Below, in pieces: positions 1 through 15,134 of a DNA stretch of 64,000 bases. Where the stretch lies: NCBI GenBank assembly GCA_036936605.1, contig JAUPFV010000005.1, positions 52,348,742-52,412,741 of the forward strand. Direction: 5' to 3'. The translations under genes were made by a program, and so were the position numbers. This DNA comes from Limnanthes douglasii subsp. nivea (lineage: Eukaryota > Streptophyta > Magnoliopsida > Brassicales > Limnanthaceae). The stretch's first letter is position 1. Every line of letters starts with the position of its first letter. The notes below the pieces were generated by a model. The model made no database searches. It saw nothing but the letters and a program-made list of their open reading frames with translations, and had not been told where the DNA came from.

Positions 1-1594
1 CTTACGCTTCATATATCTTGGTATTAAAGTTCATTTTTTAGTAACGATACTCGTTACTTTCATAAATTAGTATCTAAAATAAGAAACAAAATCTCAGACT
101 GAATAATAAGACTTTGACCTTTGGTTGAAGGCTAATACTTATCAAATCAGTCATTCTTTCAATTTCAACCCACAATATGCAAAGCACACATCTCCCATAA
201 CAATATCATATCAAGAATAACCATTCGCTTTAACAGATTTCTATGGGAATTTAAATAAAATTGTAAGACTATTATCTGGTCCAAATGGTCTACCCTTTGT
301 AAACCATGTAAAGAAAATGATCTAAACATTAGAAAGATCAAAGATACCCAAATTTACTTCACTTGCAAACTTTAACTCACCTTTAGAGAATATAATAATC
401 TATGGTTTAACCTCATGCACTATATATACTGTCTAAATACTCATCATTCAAAACCAAAATCAAAACTAAAGATTCTAAAGTTTGGAAAAGAATAAACAAA
501 ATAAGAGACACAACATAAAATTTATATTTTGGAAAGTTGGTAATAGAAAAATTAATTTTTGGTTAGAAAGACGAGTCATACTCATCCCTGATTGTTTTAA
601 GTTTTTATTTTTTATACCAAAAACAAGATGGTGTAATTTTTTTTGTCGCATATGTTTATGTGGTTTTTGAGAAACAAATTGATTTTTTTATTTTTGATAA
701 ACAAAATTCTGAGAATATCGGTCGGTCTCCAATAGTGTTACCATTTGTTATGCACAAATATGGTGAAATAGTTGATTATGAAGCTCAGTTTATGGTTTTC
801 TTAAAAACAAATAATGAACATAATTATATTAAAGGAATAGTAGAACAATTTATCGGTGATATCTTACCGATTAAGTTCTTTTTTATATAGAATGTATTTT
901 AACAAATGTATTATATTTATTTTTTTATAAATTGTTATTAATTTCTTCATTATTCGTGAAGTTTATAACGGCCAAGTGTATTAATACACATATCATTATG
1001 ATTTGTCAGAGTGTCGCTTCCGGTTGTATAAATATTTTTGAAAGGGCTTGATCATATTAATATGGTGATGTTACCGATTGAGGTTTGGTCAGGTACTGAT
1101 TCCAAATAAGGTTCGGCCAGAGGTACTGTCGAATGATGTTTGGTTTAATAAGGTTCAGCCATAGACTTTTAGACAGATGATACTTCGGCTAAGTTGCAGA
1201 GTTGTCTTAAACACTCAACAATTTGATAAACTGCAAATACCATGTTTACATCATTAGTAAACGTGGTATTGAAGCCGACCCAACACAATTTTAAGTGATT
1301 TTATCTATCATCGTACCAAAATCAATCAAAGAAGTCCAAAAGTTATCAGGTCATATTGCTTCGGTATCTTGATTCATATCAAAAGCATCATACGAAAGCC
1401 ATTTACTTTTGAAATATTAAAATAAGTAAAATATTTTGAATGGAATGGAGAATATGGGAAAGATTTTGACGATTTTGAAAAGTATTTGACTTCCAGTGAG
1501 ATATTGTTAACACTTTTTAAAGGAGAAATTTGATACTTATATTATGTAGTATGACTTTAAACAGTAATTAGTTCATTGACTATCCATTTCCGTG
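1..1594. other. A+T-rich spacer, no supported gene
   Basis: No domain, RNA gene or element boundary is recognised here. A 76-residue open frame at 660-890 opens on GTG rather than ATG and matches no family I know. I treat it as chance. Confidence 0.5.
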
Positions 1595-2005
1595 ACAGAT
1601 ATTCCCTCGACAAAACAAATTTGGGATTTAGTCCCCCTGACGATCCATTTTTGTGACATACAATACATCAACTAAAAAAGTCCGAATCTAGTCTCTTAAG
1701 TATCTATTTTGGATAAAGTTAATCCTCATGTGCATTTTTATTTAGGGTACTAATGTTATAGATAATGGAAAGTCAAATGACTAACTTTATAAAAACATTT
1801 ATATTTAAAGGATTATCTATCATAAAAATAGATAGTCGCCACATGTGGGGGACTAACTTTATCCAAAATGGATATTCAATGGACTAAATCAAGACTTTTT
1901 TTAGGTCGAGTTACTATCTTCCATGAAAATAGATAGGAAAGAGACTAACTTTATCAACTGATTTATCTTAGGTCTAAATTGTTGTCCCTTGGAGTATTTC
2001 CTGTC
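1595..2005. mobile_element. Foldback/MITE-like inverted-repeat element
   Basis: Two long imperfect inverted arms are visible. The left arm (about 1595-1737) and the reverse complement of the right arm (about 1840-2005) share, in order, GACAG, a GGATTTAGTCC-type block, an AACTAAAAAAGT-type block, TTTTGGATAAAGTTA and CATGTG. The roughly 100-base centre is A+T-rich with no coding capacity. This structure fits a non-autonomous MITE or foldback DNA element. No clear target duplication was found at the tips, so the superfamily is undecided. Confidence 0.65.
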
Positions 2006-2229
2006 TTTGACTCGATGAGAATCTGTCCAGAATCCTTTAGATGAGAACTGGTTGTTGTTTTCTGTTGAGAGGCGGAAGAGATGTTCATTGGTTGACTATG
2101 CAACTTCAATCTCACTGTTTCTTCTACTGATTTCTTTTTCAACTTGTGATAATATATCTTCCCAAGTCATTTCTTTTTTTTTCAAGTAACAAAATCATCT
2201 AATTTCCCAGCAAAGAACCCTTGCGTAAA

Positions 2230-2720
2230 ATAAGTTATAACTATTTATCCAAACTAATCTTGCAAACCATTTTTAGTTTCTACAAAATGTTTGGTATAGT
2301 TCTTCAAGCTTTCGCCAACAAATTATTGACAACGGAGTATTGTGTCTTGATTTCCTTTAAGCTCTTTGATTTTCACAAACTGCCTTCAGAAAACCATTCT
2401 GAACATACCAAAAAAATTGATCGACCCATGCAGAATTCAATTATACCACTTTAAGGAACTATATTGGAAGGTTTGGAGGAAAGCTCGCCATAACAATTTA
2501 TCGTCATCGTCAAAATTCATCATAAATTCTTGAATTTTTTACCTGGTTGTCCGGATGTTTGCTCCCATAAAATTTCTCCATCTTTGAAATATCAAACCGT
2601 CTAGGTAAATGACCAGATAGAAGCAACGGCCTCCAATTATGCCCTTGACTGAACCGATGATCCTCATTAGATTTCGCAAATATACCTCGTTCATATTTAC
2701 TTGGAAAATGATCACTCACC
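2230..2720 (-). pseudogene. Decayed Ty3/gypsy (Tat-like) gag fragment
   Basis: Read on the minus strand, the translation matches the gag of the Tat element at 32.1 kb. The first part, 2720 to about 2510, carries LLSGHLPRRFDISKMEKF, against LISGHLSKRFDSSKIEKY at 32.1 kb. Downstream come LKWYN, RQFVKIKELKGNQDT and FVETKNGLQ, which line up with LKWYN, RQFVGSKELKGNGDT and FVNTKNGLA. Several in-frame stops and a frame change break it, so no Gag protein can be made. Gag would form the cytoplasmic particle of an LTR retrotransposon. The LTRs and pol of this copy were not found nearby, so it is an isolated relic. The stretch to about 3300 may hold its decayed N-terminal part. Confidence 0.7.
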
Positions 2721-5700
2721 AGATGTTCAATGCTATGATTTCATAATCTCTTCACTTGATCTTATGCTCTATTCGCTTTTATTCTTTGGATGTTTTTTTT
2801 ATCTGAAGAGTCTTGTTTACTTCACTTATGATGTTGATTAGAATATCTCTTCGAACGATGTTTATCACGATGATTTTTCTCTTCTTATCATGATGAGGAT
2901 AACTACTTGAAGAGGATGAGGATACCTGAAACTCACACATTTAATCTTCATTAGACTTTTAAGAACTAGAAAAATTCATGATTCTACGTTCTCTTTTCAA
3001 ACCTTGATGTATTTTTTGAGACCGACCCATCATGTGTTTTTTTCATACTATGCTGAGCATCAGGGTATACTATTAGTTTATTCACACCATCTTGACCATC
3101 AGATTTTTAAATTTCTGGTTGAAGTTGAACCATAAGGTTCACCTCAACTTATCTTCGGGACCTCAATGACTCAATTTCCCCTTGCAATTGGTCTCTCTTC
3201 TCTTTCATAACCAAACGTTATTGATTTCCATCACTCATACATGGTATCTAGTTAGATTCTTCTTTCGAACTAACTCTCTCATTTTCCGGGGAAAATCTAT
3301 ATACATCTCAGGATTCGTGCTTCGAAGTGTTCTGAAGGAGAATTTTTACACCATAATTTTTAGATCTCGTTATTCGGGTACCTTTATCAAGCTCCCAATG
3401 TGGTAGCCAATATGATATGGTCGATAATATTTGGAGGGTGTTTATTTAATAAGGTGAAAATAAATTAAGTATTAGGTAAGAAGTAGAAAGATAATCGAGC
3501 TGCTTAGTTAATTGTTTAGAGAGAGAGATTCTTACATGTAAAATAAATCAGTCATCGCTTATTAAATTCCTTTAAAAACTATTTATATGTAGAATTAGCT
3601 TTAATGAGTTGAATACCATATGAGCCCGAATACAACCTTAATGAACCGAATGTGATCTGAGCCCAAATCATAGCAATCCTAAGCTCATAAAATGAAATGA
3701 AATAAATAAATAATTAAATAAACTAAATTAAGTTTAAAGAAATATTAAATATATATGAAATCAGTCCTTTTTTCCTAATTTATCCCTCGAATAATTTTTC
3801 CTACATGACGAAGTTAAAATTTAATGGTTTCAATTTATGTATAAAAGATGGCAACCCGAACATAATGAAAGAAAAACTTATACTAAAACCTTTCAAGTAA
3901 TATAATGATCCCAATATGAAGTAATAAACTGCCTGAAAAATAATAATAATAATAATAATAATAATAAGGAGATATAAAAATCCAAGAGTAAAACTTTGTA
4001 TGATGACCTAGATATGAACTTAAGGTAATCACAACATATAGAAAACGGATTCGACAAGGCATATACGACCTAAAAACTTTGATCAAACTTAAGAAAAGAA
4101 GAAGAAGAATATGATAGAAAGATAAATGTGATATGTTAGTTAAATACTATAGGTAACTATATGGTAAAATATTAATATTTTGTAACTAACAATTTCTTAG
4201 GTGAATACTCCACCTAGACACAAAGACATGCGTTATTCATCTATTGAACAAGCTGAAAGCTAGAATAGTACTACAAATAAGGGTATTTGCCTCATTGCAA
4301 AGGTATTGCAAATTGTAATCTTAAGAGGAGTCTCATTCGAGAGAAAATATTCCTTGTATTATTGAATTTTTTGGTCATTTATCATTAGAAGTGTTTTAAA
4401 AGTATTTGTTAAGGATTTCTCATTATCAATGATAATTTAAACTGTGATATATTCCAACTAACTCATCTACCGAAAACATAACAAATTCTAAAACTAGATA
4501 TAAGACAAACAATACATTTTAACCTAAAATTAAAAATAATCATTATGGATAAATGTATAATTTTGTTGAAATAAAGAAAAATAAATATATTCAGAAAAAA
4601 CTAAAATAAGTGTGACACAACATAATCTAACAACTAAATCTTTTAGTTTCGCTAGTGAGAGAATATATTCTACCAATCTTACAAACTGTATATTCATAGA
4701 ATAAGAATTTTGATTTTTATACATATAAAAAACCAAAAAAATATTACGTGAGATAGAATTTAATAAAAATACAACATCAAATAATAAATATTCCAATTGA
4801 ATTAAAACATTATAAACGTTGATATACAAAATTTGGAGACTAAATAGATCTAAAGTAAGATATGATTTGTGAAACGTTAGAGAGTAAAATAAATACAGAT
4901 TGCTAATACTACTTAAAGATAATAAAATAAATTAACGAATATTTTTTTGAATGGTGAAAAAAATATTTGATGGTATCTTATTTTAACTACCTAAATATCG
5001 TATTTTTAACAAAGTCTTTTGGAGTTTTGAATACTTAAGTGGTTGATGAGCCAATGTAGATGGGTCGGACAATTATACCCTTATCAGTAGTCTTCTTGTC
5101 CTTGCCCGAGTAACAATAAAGGACTAGTTTTCATTTCGCAAGCATTTGACATTGATAAAAGCATTTGCTGTTTTTTTCAAAGCATATGATGACTTTTGCT
5201 AAATTATATGTTGGTGTTGGCCGAATATTATGCACTTGAACTCTGCTACTTACCGAAAATCTATCTTAATATCTAAAGCTCATAAATCATAGATGTTTTA
5301 CATTATGAAATTTTTATATCAGCCGTCTTCATTTTTGTTTGTATAAAAATATCATGCCTCCTTAAAAATATTTGTCGACCAAAACCTCCACTGAAGATTG
5401 AAAGCTCTATTTTGCCAAAGAAAAAGAGTAACCCTAATATTTAGTAGGCTCTTAGGATATTACTTATTCATTATTTACTAACTTACTTTACATTACTACT
5501 AGCTTCTGAATGCTTTAATTCTTCATTTACTATAGTTGAGTAGTCACAATAGTCTTCAATAAAGGATGAATTAATAGTATAAGTGATCTGAAGCGTTAGG
5601 ACTTCTTTCATGGCTTGGGGTAGTTGAGAATGTTATTTAGCCAAACTTCTTTATGAAGACATTAAATTAGCCTCCCAAGTCCTTGGTGAAAGGTGATGAA

Positions 5701-6968
5701 AAGACTATACCAATTGATTGCCTAATAATTTAATTTTTAATACTTAGGATTTTGGTATCTATCTTCATCTTTGATAATTATTTGACGAGTGTCCTTAATC
5801 ATTGATAAATATTTAGGTAATGAATGACTATCGCATCGAAATATCCTCATTTTCTTAATTAATTGAGGTTTATATCATTTGTTTTAAAATTCCTTGAGTA
5901 GCCCCTCTAGTACTTGGTGGATTTTTTTTTACGTAAATGGATTTTATTACAATATACTTATATGTATAGGTATTTAATGACAAATCTTCTGAAGTTAGAG
6001 GTCTTATATGTATATTTTGGTGAAAATGTAAGTTATTGAAAGAAACTTAAACATGTAGCAAAGTTTATTCTTTTAGGAAGACACGCACACCCTCTTAACC
6101 TTCAGCAAGCTTGGCCATTCATACTTATCTGAATCCAAGCCACTCAACCTATAATTCAATCCAAGTCATAAAATAAAGAAAATTGATGAATGAGATTAAT
6201 ATATACATTTGGGTATACATACATGTTCATGTCACCATTTTGCTTTATTTATTCACTTTTTCACTCTATATTATCATTTTTCTTGCAACAGTTTTTTGAT
6301 TTTGTTGAATCGTTTATTTTTTCGTGTTATTGTTACACGAAATTTTTAGTTTTCTTATAAAGGTGAAGATAACGAAAACTCATGTAGTCAGAATAATCAC
6401 GACAATAGTTCATTTCAGGTTGATTCTTTTGACCAACAAGAATTTTATAAGGTTACGCACCCAATTCATCACACGTCCCATAAGAAGAACAATAAAAATT
6501 GAGTGAAAAATAATAAATTCACTCCATATTATTTCTCTTGCTCATTCCACTCTTAAAGGTATGAGTATTTGGACAACATAATGCAGTATACATTTCCAGC
6601 TACAGAAATAAACCATGGGTAGAAGATGAGGCTTTGAATGAAATATAGATGAAAAGAATCATGCATCATTCGTATCGATATCTCACCAATTGGAAAATTA
6701 GTTGTGATGTGAATATTAGGTTTCTTATAAACAAGGAAAATTCATTTGACGCTCGTGAAAGTGAATTCGTTTTCTCCAATTATTTCCTTAACCATGAGTT
6801 TTAGTTCTCTCTCATTCCATAAGTTGTCAAAAAAATTTAAGTGGCAAACAACTGCGCTAGCCAGCTCGTTCCCAATTCAAAAAGTCTAATGTCGAATATA
6901 AGTTTATTAAGAGGTTTTTTTTAACATTTCTCAATCAATGAGTTCCTTATTTTTGTTAAGGTGTCCAT
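2721..6968. other. Spacer without a recognised gene
   Basis: The sequence is A+T-rich and its open frames are short. Their sequences look like translated low-complexity DNA, for example a Tyr run across an AAT repeat at about 3.94 kb. I see no domain, RNA gene or paired termini. The first 600 bases may be the eroded upstream part of the neighbouring gag relic. Confidence 0.4.
3939..3968. repeat. (AAT)n microsatellite
   Basis: Ten uninterrupted AAT/TAA trinucleotides. An open frame crossing it on the minus strand shows a poly-Tyr run and is an artefact of the repeat. Confidence 0.95.
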
Positions 6969-7418
6969 ATGAAAGACTATCCTCTTTTTATACACTATGA
7001 CGAGTCATTCGCCAAGATGTTCATTGACCTTCCCACTTATAACAAATTACGGAAGACTAAGTTTTTGACAAAATGGAGATTAAGCATGAAAAAGAAGATC
7101 TTTCTACCAACCAAAGGTGGGTATCCAAACGTAAGTCTATGCTTTCTCAATAATTATTTCTTCTATAATTTTATCTTTTATGTGTTTGATTGTTGTGTTT
7201 TATTTTCTCCTTCTCAACTCATGTTGTTAAGAAACATTTTGATACAAAATGGGAAGATCGGTTTCGCAGGAAGTATGCTTTTAATGTGGAAGAAGGTTCC
7301 AAGTTTTCTCATTCTTACTCATTTATTCTTGTACCCAATGAATTTTTCTACAACTAGTTATGTTCGAGTATCAATTTTTGAGATGGCTTCTCTCTTTGTG
7401 CTTCCTTTAGATGTTTAG
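6969..7418 (+). other. 149-residue ORF of unknown nature
   Basis: It opens on a true ATG and runs 149 codons. The protein is rich in Phe, Leu, Lys and Tyr, with a hydrophobic centre (about residues 57-75). The N-terminal part has a basic stretch ending in MKKKIFLPTKGGYPN. I do not recognise a family. Decayed Tat-type gag-protease sequence follows 1.2 kb downstream on the same strand, so it may be a piece of the extra ORF or gag region of that retroelement. A GT right after the basic stretch could also be a splice donor. No promoter or polyadenylation signal was identified. It is more likely a remnant than a gene. Confidence 0.2.
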
Positions 7419-8574
7419 AAAAAAAAACCTTCTCCAGTGAACAAACAATTAGAGAAATAATGTTCTGACAATAAGGCTGTGGAGAATAAAACATTTCCAT
7501 AAAAAGGCTGGTGGAAAGCGTTCTTCCAAAGTGGAATCTCATAGCAAACTAAATGACCGAGATTCTGAGAAAATATTTGTTTCTCCTTCAGATTCTACGA
7601 AGGTCAGAGTCGAGGCTCATGATGCTTGCAAAATAATAGATTGAGCCTTTATTATTGAACAATTATGTTCCTTGTTTGGAGCTTTGTATAATTTTCTAAG
7701 CATTTTTAGTGTGCATGACTCTCATTATGGTTTTACCTATTTTCTAGTTTTTTAAGAAGATTTGTTTTCTGTCTTTTTTATTATCTAATACTTACTATTA
7801 TAGACTTTATGAAGCCTTCAATGTTCCTACAAGAACATTTTGTTGTGTAAGGACTTACTTTAAGTGTTTGAGACTTGGTATAAAGTTTTCAAAGTCTTTG
7901 GTATTCGTCGTGAAATTACTTATTTCGGCATGCCGACTTTCAATTGTTTAAATTTATCAATGAAGATAGTAATTACATAAGAAAAAGGTATAGGAGATAT
8001 CAGAGATTACACTCAGCAGTTTGTTCATACAACGACTTGATTGCAGAATTATTACCACTTAGTACTTGTTGCATCTTACAGAAAAATGTATTTTTGTTAG
8101 GATTTTTAGAAAATATATATTATGGAAAATAAGGAAATAATTTTGGCGATCTACTCACTCAGGTTTTGGATAAATAAAAATGGATGAAACTATGAGGGAA
8201 AGAATAGTATGGATTCCAAATCCTTCATACCATCTTTTGGAAATATTAGTGAGCCACTCATAGTCGTACAACTTCAGACAAAAAGGCATCTGCAAGAGAT
8301 TCCAACTTTCAAGGAAAACTTAGCTGAAGTAATGGCAAAGTCGAGATATCAAAACTGCCAAAGTCAAGGCTAAAAGGGAGAGATATAAATTTTATAAATA
8401 AACACTACAACAGAAAATGAAGGTATGAACTCTTTAGTTGATGACCTTACATAAAACTTAATAAACAAAATTGAGGGTAATTAATGTAAGAGAAAATGAT
8501 GTTGTTAAGTTTTGTTGTTCATAGAAGATTTGGACGTATATGGAGGTAAGAGATAAAAGCAGGTTTTACAAGTT

Positions 8575-9145
8575 ATATAATAATATGCAATACTAGATCC
8601 AATACTACCATGCCTTCAATGATGAATTGCAAAATATGATTGATGAGGGAAAACTATTAGAATTTATAAGGAAAGATAATGGGATAAGGACAAAAAAAAT
8701 CATACGACTAAACTTCAACCACCAGAAAAGACAGGAATAACAACAAGTTGTAGTTGTTTTCGAATCATTGAGACCCTTGAAAAGTATGTCCATGATTGAA
8801 TAGTAGAAATATACATAGATCCAGATTCAAACTAACAAGTCATATGCAAAATAACAGGAATGAACTCAACATCATGTGTTACAAATATAGGAAAATACAT
8901 ATATATATATATAATATATAATATAAATGTACAATGCCAACGTCAAACATAAACCTATTTATATAGAAGTACATATCAAGTACTCGGTTTCACTCATGAT
9001 GACTATGTATGATTCGCAGCTTCGTACTGAAGATGAGGTGATAATTATAGTTGAGATAGGAAAGATATTAGTTAAGAAAGTGAAGACAAACACTGGTAGT
9101 TCAGACAATATCATATTTAATAGTACATATGATAAGATATGAGGT
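8575..9145 (+). pseudogene. Tat-lineage gag C-terminus and protease relic
   Basis: About 8600-8700 encodes YHAFNDELQNMIDEGKLLEF, the shape of the end of Tat gag, where an H...C knuckle is followed by a 'DEIExLIxxGxLxxF' stretch. At 8996-9140 the frame reads QLRTEDEVIIIVEIGKILVK and then NTGSSDNIIFNSTYDKI, the retropepsin region of the same lineage. Retropepsins cleave the Gag-Pol polyprotein and need the Asp of a D-T/S-G triad. Here that residue is Asn, and stops separate the two parts, so the copy is dead. Gag sequence further upstream is too decayed to delimit. LTRs were not found. Confidence 0.6.
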
Positions 9146-11083
<1,938 letters not shown>

Positions 11084-11471
11084 GGGGAGATACTAGGCAT
11101 TTCGATAACAATCTTATTAACCAGTTACGAAAGGAGTTTAAATTGGCTACCAATCATCGGATCAAGGTAAACTTTCTTATCGAGATGTTGTCTTAGGTTA
11201 TGAAGAAGTTTTCAAAACCATTTTTTTCATCAACTAGACATGGGGATGTTTTCTTCAGGCTATGGAAAGGTTTTCGAAACATATTTTTTTTCATCAAACG
11301 GATGGCTTCAATGTGACTTCGAATAAGGAACACTCGAGAAGAATTTATCTTATTTTGATAAGGTCAACAATTATAATTCCTAATGTAACAATTGAAAAAA
11401 AATAAAATAAAATAATTTTGGTTGTTGATGGTGATGGTGTTGTGAATTCTGAGGGTGAATTCTTGTCAACC

Positions 11472-11810
11472 AGGGGAGGATGATATAGCCCAGAAAGTCC
11501 AAACAAAAACCTTTTTAATTAAATTTTATTTTATTCAAATATCTTATGTATTTAAATCAAATCTAATTATATTACAATTTTATTTTATTTTAGAATGTTT
11601 ATTTTATTTCTTTGTATTCTAATTTAGGGTTTTGAGAATCTCTTATATAAAGCCTCATGTGCCTTAAGTTATTTTAAGTTTTTGGTATAATATATTTTTA
11701 TCTCTAGAACTTTCAGTCTTTGTTACCCTTATATTAGGCTGTCATCATGATACCCTTCAATTAGGGTTGCATCTATCGTTGCTTCTTCTTTAATTTCCGC
11801 TGCGTCATCA
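11472..11810 (+). mobile_element. 3' LTR with polypurine tract of a Ty3/gypsy element
   Basis: A polypurine tract AGGGGAGGA (11472-11480) is followed at once by TGATATAGCC. The LTR-like sequence ends about 330 bases later in GCGTCATCA (11810). Inside are a TATA-like TTATATAAAGCC (about 11640) and an AACCCTA/CTAGGGTT-type R-U5 region like that of the LTRs at 15.1 and 18.9 kb. Those LTRs share the same start (PPT then TGAT) and a GCGTCACCA or TTCGCTACCA end. It therefore belongs to the same broad LTR family. The upstream internal region is too decayed to assign. Confidence 0.6.
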
Positions 11811-13404
11811 TATAAATTTTAAATAAATAATATCATATTGTATCAATATAACATAATTGTTAACATATCAACACATATCGATAAAATATTTTGACATGTG
11901 CCAATATATGATTGGTAAACTAAATATTAGTATTGGGGTGGAAGATATAATAAAACTGGAACACAATGATCACGTGTTGAGATAATATTTTAGTTTATAA
12001 ATTAAATTATCTTTATCTAACATGTGTCGCTATCGAATTCATCTTTGTGAATTATAATATCATTATCTTAAATGTGTAATTATTTGATTAGTCTTCATGG
12101 ATTGTGCTATCTTTAATTTATAATAAATAAATGAACACATCATCTCTCATGAAAATCATTAATAAATCTAAAGCATATTATGAAGTTTCGTCGAAGATTA
12201 ATGTTTGATGAAACCCGCCAAAGCAGTAGAAAAAAATACATGTTTTTCGGGATCCAGTGATGTGAAAAACATAAAATATCTACGTTAGGGACCATATCGT
12301 CTCACAACAAGCCTCACATGCCCTAAAAAATGTTACAAGTAAGTGAAATATATGAAGGGTTTGAGAATATATTGGGTTTTTTTTACCTTGAATATAAAGA
12401 TTGCAAAACTGCATCTAAACTTTAAAATGTTAATATCACTGAAAATATAACTGAGGAACATATGATTCATAAAGAAATAAGGATCTTTGATGATGGATAC
12501 ATTTTGTGTATGTAGGAAAAAAATAACAAAATATATCCTTCACATAAGCATTTTTTGATGTTATTATTCTTGATTATTGTATGGTGTTTCATTGTTTTCA
12601 TTATACTTTCCTTATTTATTTCTACTTCTCATATATATCCTAGATGATTATCTTATTGTTGTAACTTTTTTTATTAAAAAGTTTTTGGGTATTATTTTTG
12701 TTTCACTCTGTATATATCGTACATGGTTTTTTATTTTTAACTTTAATCATCAACGTATTGTGTTAGAGTATAATTTATTGTAAACAATGAAACATTCTTC
12801 TTAAACTAATTTTCTTGGGGTAAACATTTACCTTTTCTCGCACGTTTGATTTGAGTCGAGTAAGCATTGCCTCACACATAAAATTCAATGCAAGGTAAAA
12901 TATTTGGCCCAAAAAATTAGGTTGATGGGCATGTTTCGCGTAAAACATGTGTCTCAGGTAAAATTAGCTGGATAAAAAATTGTATTGCCTCACGTGTTAC
13001 GTGTGAAAAATATGGTTGCATTGTTCATATAATGCAAGCGAAGCCTAATTTCTAAACCCAAAATAATTGGTCAAAATATTTTTTTCACGAAAAATACAAA
13101 CTTGGCCAATGGTTTTGTACATTTCACAGGATACATAGCCCATAGCCAAAAGTATTAGCCAATACTTTGGCTTTGACTCATGTTTTTTGTGTGAACTAAA
13201 CCTAGTTTCTTGGCAAAGAATATTGAAATTAGGGAAAATTTATTCATCTTTCAAATTTTCTTTTACTTTTATTGCACGTGTTAAACCTAATGATGAATAC
13301 TTTGAATTGCACAACTTGATCGGTCAAAACATGTGCCAAAAAATATTACCTTAAAAATAATCGTTATCATAATATAAAATTTTTACCAATATAAAATTAA
13401 AGTG
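11811..13404. other. Spacer with repeated CCTCAC/ACGTGT motifs
   Basis: No gene is recognised. Between about 12830 and 13210 motifs such as TTGCCTCAC and CACGTGTTACGTGTG recur in both orientations. This could be the subterminal region of a decayed DNA transposon, but I could not pair its ends. Confidence 0.35.
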
Positions 13405-13565
13405 AGGAAAACATCAAATAAAATACTTAGTCGTGCAAATAAACAGAGTACATAATAGCGTAAGGAATAAGCATCAAACAAAACACTTAGTCGTCAAAAT
13501 TTCCAAAAAACATAATAGCGAAAAAAATAAACAAATAGAATACTTAGCCATCTAAATAAACATGA
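13405..13565. repeat. Degenerate ~61-bp tandem repeat, 2.5 copies
   Basis: Units start near 13408, 13470 and 13530 and share ATCAAACAAAACACTTAGTC, AAATAAAC and ACATAATAGCG blocks. Non-coding. Confidence 0.7.
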
Positions 13566-13851
13566 GAGATATGCACACAACCACCCAAACATTCATCTCT
13601 CTCCCTGGCTCCTATATGGAATATTTGGCTCGTATGCAACGATTTCATCATACACCTAAATGACATTGGCCTCATACGTTCTTAAATTTGGTTTTCGTCC
13701 CACATACAACTCAAGGTTGAGCATACTATCATTGGATAATATATACCACAAGTTACTCCTACACTAAGTCAGGTAAACTTTTTGATGTATCTTGGACCTC
13801 TATGCTCATCGTGAAGTAAATAATCCATCCAAATTGTCGTTAAGTATATAT

Positions 13852-14291
13852 TGATGAGTCCGAATTCAGCATGCTCCCCGGACAAGGACAGATCGGTCCA
13901 AAGCCTCTGGACCGGACAGACCGGACAGATCACTTTGGACACTATGACCATAGAACTGTTCGAACTATGACAAAAGTACTAAAAAACCTAAACACTTCTT
14001 GACTAAGCTACTTGCTCTCCTACTTAGAGCTCATGGGTCTTTGAACATGACCCGGATCCATTAAACATGACCCGAAAGCCCATAAGGGCCCAAACATCAC
14101 ACTATAAATACCCAACCACCTGCATTAACTAAGGGTAATGAAAATTAACTGCTACCAAGCTGCTTAATTATCTCTCTACTCCCTACTCTAAACCGTTTAA
14201 CACCCACACACCACCGTTCAACACCCATACACCACTTTAAAACACCAATTAAAATTACCAGTCTACCCCCAGGCGATTATTATCCTCACCA
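13852..14291 (+). mobile_element. Solo LTR, flanked by TATAT on both sides
   Basis: The 440-base unit starts TGATGAGTCCGAATTC and ends CCTCACCA, so it has the TG...CA form. TATAT precedes it (13847-13851) and follows it (14292-14296), as expected of a 5-bp target duplication, although the motif is low complexity. It contains a TATA box in CACTATAAATACCC (about 14100). Repeated GACAGATC/ACCGGACAG motifs lie near its start. A second copy lies at 63669-64000. No internal region is attached, so recombination between two LTRs probably removed it. It is related in layout to the Tat 3' LTR at 40462. Confidence 0.75.
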
Positions 14292-14513
14292 TATATCATA
14301 AGAAACTTTTACGCAAGTATGTCTATTACCCCTAAGTAAAGACTTTTGGACTGATAGTATCTGCTGGTTATTTTTGAATTGTCGCGTATAACACACTTAA
14401 GATAGTAACTTTAAATTTGTTTGAAGGATTTCAACACTACTTCTATTGATAAGTTATAAACAGTATGTGGATACGTAAGTATTGATACGGCTCAAAATTA
14501 ACATAATATAGTA

Positions 14514-14516
<3 letters not shown>

Positions 14517-14574
<58 letters not shown>
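14517..14574. repeat. (AT)29 microsatellite
   Basis: 58 bases of uninterrupted alternating A and T. Confidence 0.97.
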
Positions 14575-14576
<2 letters not shown>

Positions 14577-15129
14577 ATTCATAAAGAAAACAAATGTACA
14601 AGTAATAACATTTAAAACGAAACTCACATTTATATCCGTAAACATTCAGATAGTATACGATAGAGCTTTAGATTTGTTGTTTGCGGCCCGACTCAATTAG
14701 GTGTATATCCAAACATGTGTGACAAAGTGATAGCATATTCTGCATGTAATGTAGCCCCTAACTTAAAGAAATGGTAAAAAAAATTCTACCAATATTGTAA
14801 AAACGTTACATAATATATTTGTGGTATGACACGAATAATCTCCAAGCCAGGTTTGAGTTAGTATCATTGGCCCCTAATTATATTGTGTCAACTCATGTTG
14901 ATATTGTATAAATAGAAGTTAGTCTAATAAAAAATACTATTTGTTTTGTTGGAAAATATGAAGCACCCAAAAAGAAATATATTATACGCGTGGTTTGTGT
15001 CAGAATAATGTATGCTTCAAACACTATTAAGAACAATCATTCTTGGTTGTTGATACCACTCATCATTTAATATTTGATCGTTAAGTTCGAGAAGAATAAA
15101 GAATGCTCGATACCTCTCGCCGTGATATT

Positions 15130-15134
15130 AAAAC
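15130..15134. other. Target-site duplication AAAAC, left copy
   Basis: The five bases immediately before the 5' LTR (AAAAC) are identical to the five bases immediately after the 3' LTR at 19257-19261. This fixes both outer ends of the element and shows that it arrived as one integrase-mediated insertion. Confidence 0.88.

Noticed and set aside
12577..12783. Hydrophobic 68-residue ORF
   Set aside because: Phe/Leu/Tyr/Ile composition is what T-rich DNA gives by chance, and no family match was found.
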